Shown: positions 34,650 through 42,022 of the stretch, piece after piece
Layout: the number at the start of each line of letters is the position of its first letter
How positions within the stretch are numbered: position 1 is the first letter of the stretch
Source of the DNA: Adlercreutzia murintestinalis
GTDB lineage: Bacteria; Actinomycetota; Coriobacteriia; Coriobacteriales; Eggerthellaceae
Length of the DNA: 64,000 bases
Direction: 5' to 3'
Assembly: GCF_943192905.1 (NCBI RefSeq)
Contig: NZ_CALPCC010000011.1
Span: 16,568 to 80,567 of the forward strand
Translations under genes and position numbers: made by a program
The notes under the pieces: generated by a model
The model's database searches: none
The model's input: the letters and a program-made list of their open reading frames with translations, nothing else
Told to the model about the DNA's origin: nothing

Positions 34650-35891
34650 ATGAGAACCGAGGAATGTCCGCAATTCGGCCCGCTGCAGGGAGTGCGCGTG
34701 GTCAATTTGACCATGGCGATCGCTGGCCCGTTCGCATGCGGCCTGCTGGCCGATATGGGCGCTGATGTGATCGGCATCGAAAGCCCGCTGGGTCGCGACA
34801 CCTCCCGTCCCACCAATGAGGCCTTGCAGGGTTGGGGCACTCAGATGGAGCGCCGCAACACCCGGTCTTTGTGCATGAACGTGAAAGAGGGAGAAGGGCG
34901 CACGTGGTTCTTCGAGCTGCTGAAGGATGCCGACATCTTGATGGATGGCTTCCGCGGCGGCCAGATGGCCAAATGGGGCATGCCCGATGAGGTGCTATGG
35001 GAGATCAACCCCAAGCTCACCATCGTGCATATCTCGGGCTTCGGCCAAACGGGCGACCCTGACTACGTAGGACGCGCGTCCTTCGATGGCATCGGGCAGG
35101 CCTTCGGTTGCTTCATGGAGATGAACGGCTTCCCGGACCGTCTGCCGGTGCTCGCCTTCCCGCAGGTGTCCGACTATTACGCAGGCTTCATGGCTGACCT
35201 GGGCGCGCTCGCTGGCTACATCAACGCTCAAAAGACCGGCAAGGGCGAGAGCGTGGACGTGGCGCAATACGAGTCGATGCTGCGCTGCGAGGGCTTCTAT
35301 GCGGTGAACTACCTGAACACCGGTGCGCTGCCGGTGCGCGAGGGGTCGCATTCCACTTCGTCGGCGGGCTATGGCACCTATATTTGCAAGGATGGCGTGC
35401 CGATCTACGTGCTCATCTTGGGCCCCGGCGTGGTGAAGAAGGCCATTCCTGCATTTGGGCTGGAATATGGCAGCGACCTGTTCCCAGTGGGCACGCCAGT
35501 GGTGGCGTTCGGCTCGGAGGCGGGCGATGTGCTCGAGGCGGCCATGGAGAAGTTCTTCAGCGAGCATGACGCTGCAGAGGCCGAGCGCATCATGCTGGAT
35601 GCAGGTGTGCCGTGCAGTCGCATCTACAACTTCGCCATTGCCGAGAAGGACCCGCACTACATCGCGCGCGAGAGCTTCACGGAATGGAAGAACTCCTACA
35701 ACGACGAGAGCATCCGCGGCGTGAACATCGTGCCGAAGTTGAAGAATAATCCGGGCCAGATCTGGCGCGGCATGCCGCTGGTCGGTGCCGATAACGAGGA
35801 TATTCTGGCTGAGCTGGGTGCCACGCCTGAGCAGATCGCTGCGCTCTACGACGAGAAGCTCTTGAAGAAGGAAGAGACCCCCTTCGGCTGA
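34650..35891 (+). CDS. CaiB/BaiF family CoA-transferase (copy 2), most CaiB-like
   Basis: 413 residues. It resembles E. coli CaiB even more than copy 1: QFGPLQGVRVVNL, VHISGFGQTGDPDYV, PKLKNNPGQIWRGMP. The catalytic aspartate is D175 in VSDYYAGF. The protein should exchange CoA between an incoming acid and a product CoA ester, avoiding ATP cost. A taaggaga ribosome site precedes ATG 34650. A terminator and another sigma-54 promoter follow before the second MFS gene, repeating the transferase/carrier arrangement of copy 1. Confidence 0.9.
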   Translation: MRTEECPQFGPLQGVRVVNLTMAIAGPFACGLLADMGADVIGIESPLGRDTSRPTNEALQGWGTQMERRNTRSLCMNVKEGEGRTWFFELLKDADILMDGFRGGQMAKWGMPDEVLWEINPKLTIVHISGFGQTGDPDYVGRASFDGIGQAFGCFMEMNGFPDRLPVLAFPQVSDYYAGFMADLGALAGYINAQKTGKGESVDVAQYESMLRCEGFYAVNYLNTGALPVREGSHSTSSAGYGTYICKDGVPIYVLILGPGVVKKAIPAFGLEYGSDLFPVGTPVVAFGSEAGDVLEAAMEKFFSEHDAAEAERIMLDAGVPCSRIYNFAIAEKDPHYIARESFTEWKNSYNDESIRGVNIVPKLKNNPGQIWRGMPLVGADNEDILAELGATPEQIAALYDEKLLKKEETPFG

Positions 35892-35916
35892 GCGATCGAG
35901 CATACCCTCTCCTGGG

Positions 35917-35949
35917 CGGACGGAGCTTTCGAGCTTCGTCCGTTTTTTT
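35917..35949 (+). terminator. Intrinsic terminator after CoA-transferase 2
   Basis: CGGACGGAGCT (35917-35927), loop TTCG, AGCTTCGTCCG (35932-35942), then seven T. The next sigma-54 promoter begins 11 bases later. Confidence 0.9.
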
Positions 35950-35959
35950 GTCCCATGCG

Positions 35960-35976
35960 TTGGCACGGTATTTGCT
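35960..35976 (+). promoter_or_regulatory. Sigma-54 promoter of MFS carrier 2 and the fixCX genes
   Basis: TTGGCACGGTATTTGCT has GG-N10-GC spacing and a full consensus match, 50 bases before ATG 36026. Confidence 0.88.
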
Positions 35977-36025
35977 TACTCCTGATAGCAAGAAGTTCTC
36001 GAGCATTTGAGGATGGAGGGGCTGC

Positions 36026-37288
36026 ATGCAAGCTATTCAGAAGAAGAGCACCATCTGGGCTTGGCTCGTCGTTTTGGGATGCATCGGGTTTTACTCCATC
36101 CCGACGGGCATCATCGGCAACACGTCAGGTATTTTCGTGGCTCCGGTGATGGACGAGTTTGGCTGGTCGCAAACTGATACCACGATGTATCGCACCATTC
36201 AGCCGCTGGTGGCTGCGGTGGTGGCGCCCTTCGCAGGGCGTATGATGCAGAAGGGCAACCCCCGCTGGATACTCGCGGTCGTCTCGGCAGCGTTCGGCAT
36301 CGCTTCGCTTCTGAGCGCGTATGCCACTGAGCTGTGGCAGTGGAATCTCTACGGGGTGGTGTTCGGCATCACCTCCGGGTTTTTCATGTACCTCGCGGCG
36401 CCCGTGCTCATCAACGCATGGTTCGAGAAGAATGCGGGCATCGCCATCTCCATCACCGCTGCGGTGCTGTCACTGCTCGCGGCCATTGGAAGCCCGGTCG
36501 GCCAGGCGCTCATCAGCGAATACGGGTGGCAGACCGCTCGCGCGATCCTGTCCGTTGTTTCCACGGTCCTATCCCTCGTGCTCACCATCGCGTTCGTGCG
36601 CAAATCGCCTGCGGTCATGGGCCTGGTGCCGGTGGGTAGCTGGCATAAGGACCATGAGAGCGCCGTGGAGAAGGAAGAGGATTACACCTTCGAACACGGT
36701 GCCACGGTGACCCAGGCCATCAAGTCGCCCGGCCTGTATCTATTGATACTGGTTGCGGGCATCTTCGTGATGTGCGCGGCGTTCTTCCAGCAAATACCAG
36801 CGTTCTGCTCGCATGGCGAGTTGGGACCTGAGGTGGGAGCTATGGCGGTGTCCATCATCATGGTGGGCGGCATCGTGTTCAAGTTGGTGCTCGGTGCGCT
36901 CAACGATCGCATCGGGGTGCGCTGGACGGGCATCATCGCCGCTGCCAGCGGAGCAATAGGCATCACGCTCGCCTTCGTGTCAGGCTCGAATGTGGGCGTG
37001 TTCTACGCGGGCATGATCATCTTCGGCGGTGGCTATGCGGGCCTGACGGTCATAGCGCCGGTGCTGGCGCGCGAGGCGTTCGGGTCGCTCAATTATTCCC
37101 AGATCTATTCCTGGGTCTCCACGGGCATCTTCATCTTCACCGCTATCTCGTTCGTGGTCTACGGCATGATCTACGACACCACCGGGTCGTTCGACCTGTG
37201 CTTCATGATCGTCATCGTCATGTACGTGGCAGCTGTGGTCTTGGTTCCGCTGACCATCAAGCTGTCGCACCGTGCGTGGAAAGAATAA
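36026..37288 (+). CDS. MFS transporter, oxalate/formate-antiporter-like (copy 2)
   Basis: 420 residues, 12 helices, clearly homologous to the carrier at 32284 (shared openings such as GNTSGIFVAPVMDEFGWSQT and LYGVVFGITSGFFMYLAAP). The two halves are joined by ALNDRIGVRWTG. Ribosome site tggaggggc precedes ATG 36026. It is followed by fixC without a clear terminator, so it probably leads the transcript for fixC, fixX and the downstream enzymes. Two related carriers in one island could handle substrate and product separately. Confidence 0.87.
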   Translation: MQAIQKKSTIWAWLVVLGCIGFYSIPTGIIGNTSGIFVAPVMDEFGWSQTDTTMYRTIQPLVAAVVAPFAGRMMQKGNPRWILAVVSAAFGIASLLSAYATELWQWNLYGVVFGITSGFFMYLAAPVLINAWFEKNAGIAISITAAVLSLLAAIGSPVGQALISEYGWQTARAILSVVSTVLSLVLTIAFVRKSPAVMGLVPVGSWHKDHESAVEKEEDYTFEHGATVTQAIKSPGLYLLILVAGIFVMCAAFFQQIPAFCSHGELGPEVGAMAVSIIMVGGIVFKLVLGALNDRIGVRWTGIIAAASGAIGITLAFVSGSNVGVFYAGMIIFGGGYAGLTVIAPVLAREAFGSLNYSQIYSWVSTGIFIFTAISFVVYGMIYDTTGSFDLCFMIVIVMYVAAVVLVPLTIKLSHRAWKE

Positions 37289-37388
37289 GGGTTTCAGCCA
37301 TCTGCGTTGCTGGGCGTGCGCCCGGCACGCGCGATGGGGCGCGGTGGGGACACCGCGACGCAAGCAATAAGGAGAGGGAGGTCCAAGC

Positions 37389-38681
37389 GTGGACGAAGAG
37401 ATCTTCGACGCAGTGATCGTCGGCGGGGGACTGGCCGGATGCACGGCGGCCTATGTGCTGGCGAAGGCCGGATGCGAGGTGGTCGTGGTTGAGCGCGGCT
37501 CCTACAGCGGCTCGAAGAACATGACAGGGGGCCGTCTGTATGGCCATAGCCTCGAGAAGGTGATCCCGGGGTTTGCTGAAACGGCGCCGGTGGAGCGCGT
37601 CATCACGAAGGAACGTCTGTCGTTTCTGACGGAGGATGCTGGTACCACCGTGGATTACACGACCCCGGCGTTGGCTGATCCCGCATGCGCTTCGTATGCG
37701 GTGCTGCGCGCGCCGTTCGATCAGTGGCTGGCCGAGCAGGCCGAAGAGCAGGGAGCTATGTTCATCAACGAGATACGCGTCGATGACCTGATCGTGGAGG
37801 ACGGCAAGGTGCGGGGCGTGCGCGCAGGTGATGATGACCTGTACGCGCGTGTGACCATTCTGGCTGATGGCGCGGTGTCGCTGCTTGGTCAGAAGCTGGG
37901 CATGGTGCCGCCGCTCGATCCTCATAAGTATGCGGTGTCAGCCAAAGAGGTCATCCAGCTGGACGAAAAGACCGTTTCCGACCGCTTCGGCGTGAAGGCG
38001 GGCGAGGGCTGTGCGTGGTTGTTCGTAGGCGATCCCACCAACGGTCATATCGGCGGCGGCTTCCTCTACACCAATAAGGATTCCGTATCGCTGGGCGTGG
38101 TAACCACCATCGCCGACATCGACTACAACGACACCTCGGTGCCCGACATGCTGAAACGGCTGGAGCACCATCCGGTGGTGGCGCCGCTCATCGAAGGGGG
38201 CGATATCCGCGAGTACACGGGCCGTATGGTCATCGAGGGTGGCATTGCGGGCGTGCCCGAGCTGGTGCGCGATGGCGTGCTCATCACCGGTGATGCCGGT
38301 GCGCTGGGGCTGAACACCGGGTATTGCGTGCGCGGCATGGACTTCGCCATCGAATCGGGCCGCTTGGCTGCCGAGACGGTGATGGCTGCCAAGGAGAAGG
38401 ACGACTACAGCGCTGCGAGCCTGGCGACCTATACCGCCAAGCTCGACGACAGCTTCATCATGAAGGATCTCAAGCATTACGCGAAGTTCCCCACTTTCAT
38501 GGAGGAAACGCGGCGCATGTTCACCGATTATGGCCCCATGCTCAACGAGATCATGAGCGGCATGTTCACGGTGGATGGCAGCGCGCCGGTGCCGCTCAAG
38601 AAGAAGGCGATGGGCTCCGTCAAGAAAGTTGGCCTCATGAACATTGCCAAGGATGCACGAAAGGGGTTGAAGGCGCTGTGA
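37389..38681 (+). CDS. fixC: FixC-like flavoprotein, Etf-quinone oxidoreductase family
   Basis: 430 residues. FAD-binding dinucleotide fold at the N-terminus (DAVIVGGGLAGCTAAYVLAK), then KNMTGGRLYGHSLEKVIPGF as in E. coli FixC, and VLITGDAGALGLNTGYCVRG in the C-terminal FAD region. Similarity to FixC covers the full length. It should pass electrons between FixAB, FixX and the quinone pool. The start is GTG 37389 with a gagggaggt site. Its stop overlaps the possible GTG start of fixX. Confidence 0.93.
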   Translation: MDEEIFDAVIVGGGLAGCTAAYVLAKAGCEVVVVERGSYSGSKNMTGGRLYGHSLEKVIPGFAETAPVERVITKERLSFLTEDAGTTVDYTTPALADPACASYAVLRAPFDQWLAEQAEEQGAMFINEIRVDDLIVEDGKVRGVRAGDDDLYARVTILADGAVSLLGQKLGMVPPLDPHKYAVSAKEVIQLDEKTVSDRFGVKAGEGCAWLFVGDPTNGHIGGGFLYTNKDSVSLGVVTTIADIDYNDTSVPDMLKRLEHHPVVAPLIEGGDIREYTGRMVIEGGIAGVPELVRDGVLITGDAGALGLNTGYCVRGMDFAIESGRLAAETVMAAKEKDDYSAASLATYTAKLDDSFIMKDLKHYAKFPTFMEETRRMFTDYGPMLNEIMSGMFTVDGSAPVPLKKKAMGSVKKVGLMNIAKDARKGLKAL

Positions 38682-38689
38682 GAGAGGAT

Positions 38690-38965
38690 ATGACCGTCGA
38701 AGAGAAGCTTGCTGTGGACAAGTTCCACGTTGATGAGGAATTCGCGCACATCGAGGTTGACAAGGATGGAGACGCGAAGGTGATCGACCGCCTGGTGAAG
38801 CTGTGCCCTGCGGGCCTCTACGTGAGAGACGAGAACGGCGAGCTGACGTTCGACTATGCTGGGTGCTTGGAGTGCGGCACGTGCTTGGTGGCAGGCAAGG
38901 GCACGGTCGTGAAGTCGTGGAATTATCCGCGTGGAGGCATGGGAGTCGAGTTCCGGCTTGGCTGA
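38690..38965 (+). CDS. fixX: FixX-like ferredoxin
   Basis: 91 residues. DKFHVDEEFAHIEVD, LCPAGLYVRDENG and FDYAGCLECGTC match FixX (E. coli, 95 residues), with YPRGGMGVEF at the end. The CxxCxxC plus an upstream Cys-Pro give one ferredoxin-like [4Fe-4S] site. It partners FixC. The start is ATG 38690; GTG 38678 overlapping the fixC stop is an alternative. Confidence 0.93.
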   Translation: MTVEEKLAVDKFHVDEEFAHIEVDKDGDAKVIDRLVKLCPAGLYVRDENGELTFDYAGCLECGTCLVAGKGTVVKSWNYPRGGMGVEFRLG

Positions 38966-39024
38966 GGTGCGCTGATGCGGGTCAAGAACGGATTCGATAC
39001 GCAAGAGATTAGGAGTTGATGCTC

Positions 39025-41118
39025 ATGAGCAAGGAATACCCCATACTTGGTTCGCCCCTGCAGGTGAACGGCGTGACCATGCGCAACCGTATGATCACCA
39101 CGTCCATGTCGCCGGGCGAGGGCTATGTGACCGACGACAATCGTCCCACCGAGTTGCTCGCTGCCTATTTGGAGGAACGGGCAGCTGGTGGCACCGGCAT
39201 GATCATTCAGACCATCTGCCCCTGGAAGCGCTACGAGGGCGATGGCATCCATGCGCTACCGTCCTGCTACGACGAGACCTGCATTCCCGACCTTAAGAAG
39301 TACATGATCGACCCAGTGCACAAGCACAACGGTCTTATCTGCGCGCAACTGTACTACGTGCACGATTGGAAGCCTGACGCCGAGACCAAGGAGGGTCCGT
39401 ACGGTCCTTCCGAGATCGCGGTCATTCCCATGATGAGCGGATTCCGCACCATGACGCTCGAGCAGATCGAGGATTTCAAGGCACAGTTCTTCAATGCCGC
39501 GAAGGTGTGCAAGGAAGCTGGTTTCGATGCCGTTGAGGTGATGGCGGGCGTTGGCGGTATCCTGAGCCGCTTCATGTCGAGTGCCACCAACGACCGCACC
39601 GACCAGTACGGCGGTAGCCTTGAGAACCGCTGCCGTTTGACGCTGGAGATCATTCGTGGCACGCGCGAAGTGGTCGGCCCGGATTACCCGATCGTGGTGC
39701 GCTGGTCACCGATCGACTTCATCAAGACGCCGCAAGGTGAGGGCCTCTCCATGGAGGAATCGCTTCAGATAGCTCAGTGGATGGAGAGCGCCGGACTGGA
39801 TATGCACGACTTGTCGGTGGGCTGGCATGAGACGTCTGTCCCGCTGACCACGAAGGGCATCGAGGACGGCCACTGGATGTACATCGCCGAGCAGATCAAG
39901 TCGGTGGCGAAAAAGCCCGTGGGTCAGGGCTATCGCAACACCGACCCCACGGTGATGGAGCAGAACCTGCAAGACGGCAAGTGCGATGTGATCGCGGGTC
40001 TGCGCTATTCCATCGCCGACCCGGCATTGCCGCTGAAGGTGATGGAGGATCGCACGGCCGATATGCGCAAATGCATCGTGTGCTGCCGCTGCATCGACGA
40101 TGTCGTCTCGCGTGGTCTGCCGCTCGTCTACTGCGGCGTCAACCCGCATCTGGGGCCGGAACTTGAGCATGACATGTATCCGCCAGCCGAGAAGAGCAAG
40201 CGCGTCATGGTGATCGGCTCGGGACCTGCGGGCATCAATGCGGCGGTCACCGCAGCCAAGCGCGGTCATACGGTCGATCTGTACGAAATGGGGCCGCGTC
40301 TGGGTGGCTGCGTGAAGATGAGCTCCATCTTCAGCCCTTATCACGAGCGCTATCTGGATTACATGAAGCATCTGGTGGAGACCACACCGGAGGTGAAGGT
40401 GCACCTCAACACCGAGGTGACCCCGCAACTCGTGCAGCAGGTCAAGCCCGATGCGGCCATTGTGGCTATTGGCGGTGCGCCCATCAACATCGATGTGCCG
40501 GGCGCCCAGGGCAAAAACGTTATCACCTCGCACGACTTTCTCGAGATGATCAACGGCCACAAGCCGCAAGGCAAGAAGGGCCTGTTCAACAACTTCATGT
40601 GGGGTGCTGGTGCGTTCTTCCTGAAGCGCTACTACACGCCTTCCTTTGCTCGCGATATGACCGCGAAGATGAGCTGGCCGATCGGTCGCGAGATCGCCAT
40701 CATCGGTGGCGGTCTGCCGGGCTGCGAGCTGGGGCATCTATGCATGGAGACCGGCCGTAAGACCTCCATCATCGAAGAGAAGAAGAAGGTCGGCTACGAC
40801 GTGAGCCCCTCCGAGCGCTTCGGTCTGACCAGTGCCTTCAAGAAAGCGCCCAATGTCGAGCTCTATCCTCTGACGCGCGTGACCGCGGTCAAGGAGAGCG
40901 GTGTGGACTGCGTGCAGACCGACAAAGAGGGCAACGAGAAGAACATCTTCGTGCCCGGCAAAACGGTAGCGGTGACGCTCGGCCTCGATCCCAACCATGG
41001 TCTGGGCGAAAAGATCAAGCCGCTGGTCGATGAGGTGTACCTGGTGGGTGACTGCGACAACCCCGCTCGCATTGCCGATGCCACCAAGGCTGGCTACGTT
41101 GCGGCCTGTGCGCTGTAG
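39025..41118 (+). CDS. 2-enoate reductase / 2,4-dienoyl-CoA reductase-like FMN-FAD-[4Fe-4S] flavoenzyme
   Basis: 697 residues. Residues 1-350 form an Old Yellow Enzyme TIM barrel (FMN): PILGSPLQVNGVTMRNR, SSATNDRTDQYGGSLENR. Cysteines at about 345-370 (CIVCCRCIDD...VYCGVNP) bind the [4Fe-4S] cluster. The C-terminal part has an FAD fold (VMVIGSGPAGINAAVTAAKR) and a second nucleotide fold (EIAIIGGGLPGCELG). This is the architecture of 2,4-dienoyl-CoA reductase, 2-enoate reductase, and BaiCD/BaiH. It probably reduces an activated C=C bond. The aggag site at 39011 favours ATG 39025. Confidence 0.9.
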   Translation: MSKEYPILGSPLQVNGVTMRNRMITTSMSPGEGYVTDDNRPTELLAAYLEERAAGGTGMIIQTICPWKRYEGDGIHALPSCYDETCIPDLKKYMIDPVHKHNGLICAQLYYVHDWKPDAETKEGPYGPSEIAVIPMMSGFRTMTLEQIEDFKAQFFNAAKVCKEAGFDAVEVMAGVGGILSRFMSSATNDRTDQYGGSLENRCRLTLEIIRGTREVVGPDYPIVVRWSPIDFIKTPQGEGLSMEESLQIAQWMESAGLDMHDLSVGWHETSVPLTTKGIEDGHWMYIAEQIKSVAKKPVGQGYRNTDPTVMEQNLQDGKCDVIAGLRYSIADPALPLKVMEDRTADMRKCIVCCRCIDDVVSRGLPLVYCGVNPHLGPELEHDMYPPAEKSKRVMVIGSGPAGINAAVTAAKRGHTVDLYEMGPRLGGCVKMSSIFSPYHERYLDYMKHLVETTPEVKVHLNTEVTPQLVQQVKPDAAIVAIGGAPINIDVPGAQGKNVITSHDFLEMINGHKPQGKKGLFNNFMWGAGAFFLKRYYTPSFARDMTAKMSWPIGREIAIIGGGLPGCELGHLCMETGRKTSIIEEKKKVGYDVSPSERFGLTSAFKKAPNVELYPLTRVTAVKESGVDCVQTDKEGNEKNIFVPGKTVAVTLGLDPNHGLGEKIKPLVDEVYLVGDCDNPARIADATKAGYVAACAL

Positions 41119-41145
41119 GAGCGCTTCGCGAAATAAGACGACGTG

Positions 41146-41172
41146 GGAGGTGGGCCTTGAAGGTGCACCTCC
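41146..41172 (+). other. Short hairpin in the leader of the enoyl-CoA isomerase-like gene
   Basis: GGAGGTG (41146-41152) pairs with CACCTCC (41166-41172) around a 13-base loop. There is no T-run, so it may stabilise or delimit mRNA segments rather than terminate. Confidence 0.3.
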
Positions 41173-41222
41173 ACACCTGAGTAGAGAGCCCGCATGCGGC
41201 GGGAGGATCTGACGGAGGCAAG

Positions 41223-41987
41223 ATGGAACAGAACAACGAGGTGGTGTTCGCGCAGAGCGTAGGTGATGGCATCGAGGTCATCTATCTGAACCAGCCTAAG
41301 AAGAAGAATGCCATATCGGCGCCGATGATGGACATTCTCGCCGACCTTCTCGTGAAGGCTGACAACGACGATGCGGTGCGCGTGATCGTGCTGCGCGGCG
41401 TTGGTGAGAACTTCTCGAGCGGCGGGGATCTCAATCAGGAGACCGAACCTCCTACGCCCGAGCGTGCCCGCAAGACGCTGCGGCGCTACCTGCGCGCCAT
41501 CCGTGCTATTCGGTCGATCTCGAAGCCCGTCATCGCCATGGTGGACGGATACGCAGTGGGCGGCGCGTTCGCGCTCGTGCTGGCAAGCGATTTGGTGTGC
41601 GCATCGGAGCGCGCCCTGTTCGTGCCAGCCTTCTGCCAGATCGGCATCATTCCCGAAATGGCCATGATGAAGTATCTGCCCGAATTGGTGGGTCCGCAGC
41701 GCGCGAAGGAGCTGCTGTTCATCGGCGGCAAGATACCCGCCCAGCGGATGTATGAGTGGGGTTTGGTGAACCGTCTGCTCCCGGACGACGAGTTGGAGCG
41801 TGGCACGATGGCGTTCGCGGAGCAGCTTGCTGCCATGCCGGATGCTTCCATCCAGATCACCAAGACGCTCATGAATTCGATCGCCGATGACAACCTGAAC
41901 GCCTGTCTCGAGGCGGAGTCGACTGCGTCGCCGTTCTGCACGACGACGGCAGCCTACGCCAAGACCATGGAGAAGTTCGCCCGCTAA
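41223..41987 (+). CDS. Enoyl-CoA hydratase/isomerase family, isomerase-type active site
   Basis: 254 residues of the crotonase fold. The oxyanion-hole region is FSSGGDLNQE and DGYAVGGAFALVLASDLVC. By hand alignment both catalytic glutamates of true hydratases are missing (Ala and Phe at those places). Instead E145 in IGIIPEMAMMKYLPELVG falls where the catalytic glutamate of ECI2-type delta3,delta2-enoyl-CoA isomerases lies. I therefore favour a double-bond isomerase over a CaiD-like hydratase. It lies between the enoate reductase and the CoA-ligase in the same direction. Confidence 0.85.
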   Translation: MEQNNEVVFAQSVGDGIEVIYLNQPKKKNAISAPMMDILADLLVKADNDDAVRVIVLRGVGENFSSGGDLNQETEPPTPERARKTLRRYLRAIRAIRSISKPVIAMVDGYAVGGAFALVLASDLVCASERALFVPAFCQIGIIPEMAMMKYLPELVGPQRAKELLFIGGKIPAQRMYEWGLVNRLLPDDELERGTMAFAEQLAAMPDASIQITKTLMNSIADDNLNACLEAESTASPFCTTTAAYAKTMEKFAR

Positions 41988-42022
41988 CACCGGAGAAGAC
42001 AACCGAAGAAGGGAGCGGCGCC

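Noticed and set aside
37198..37416. Small frame between MFS carrier 2 and fixC
   Set aside because: Overlaps the end of the carrier gene in another frame; no ribosome site or conserved features.
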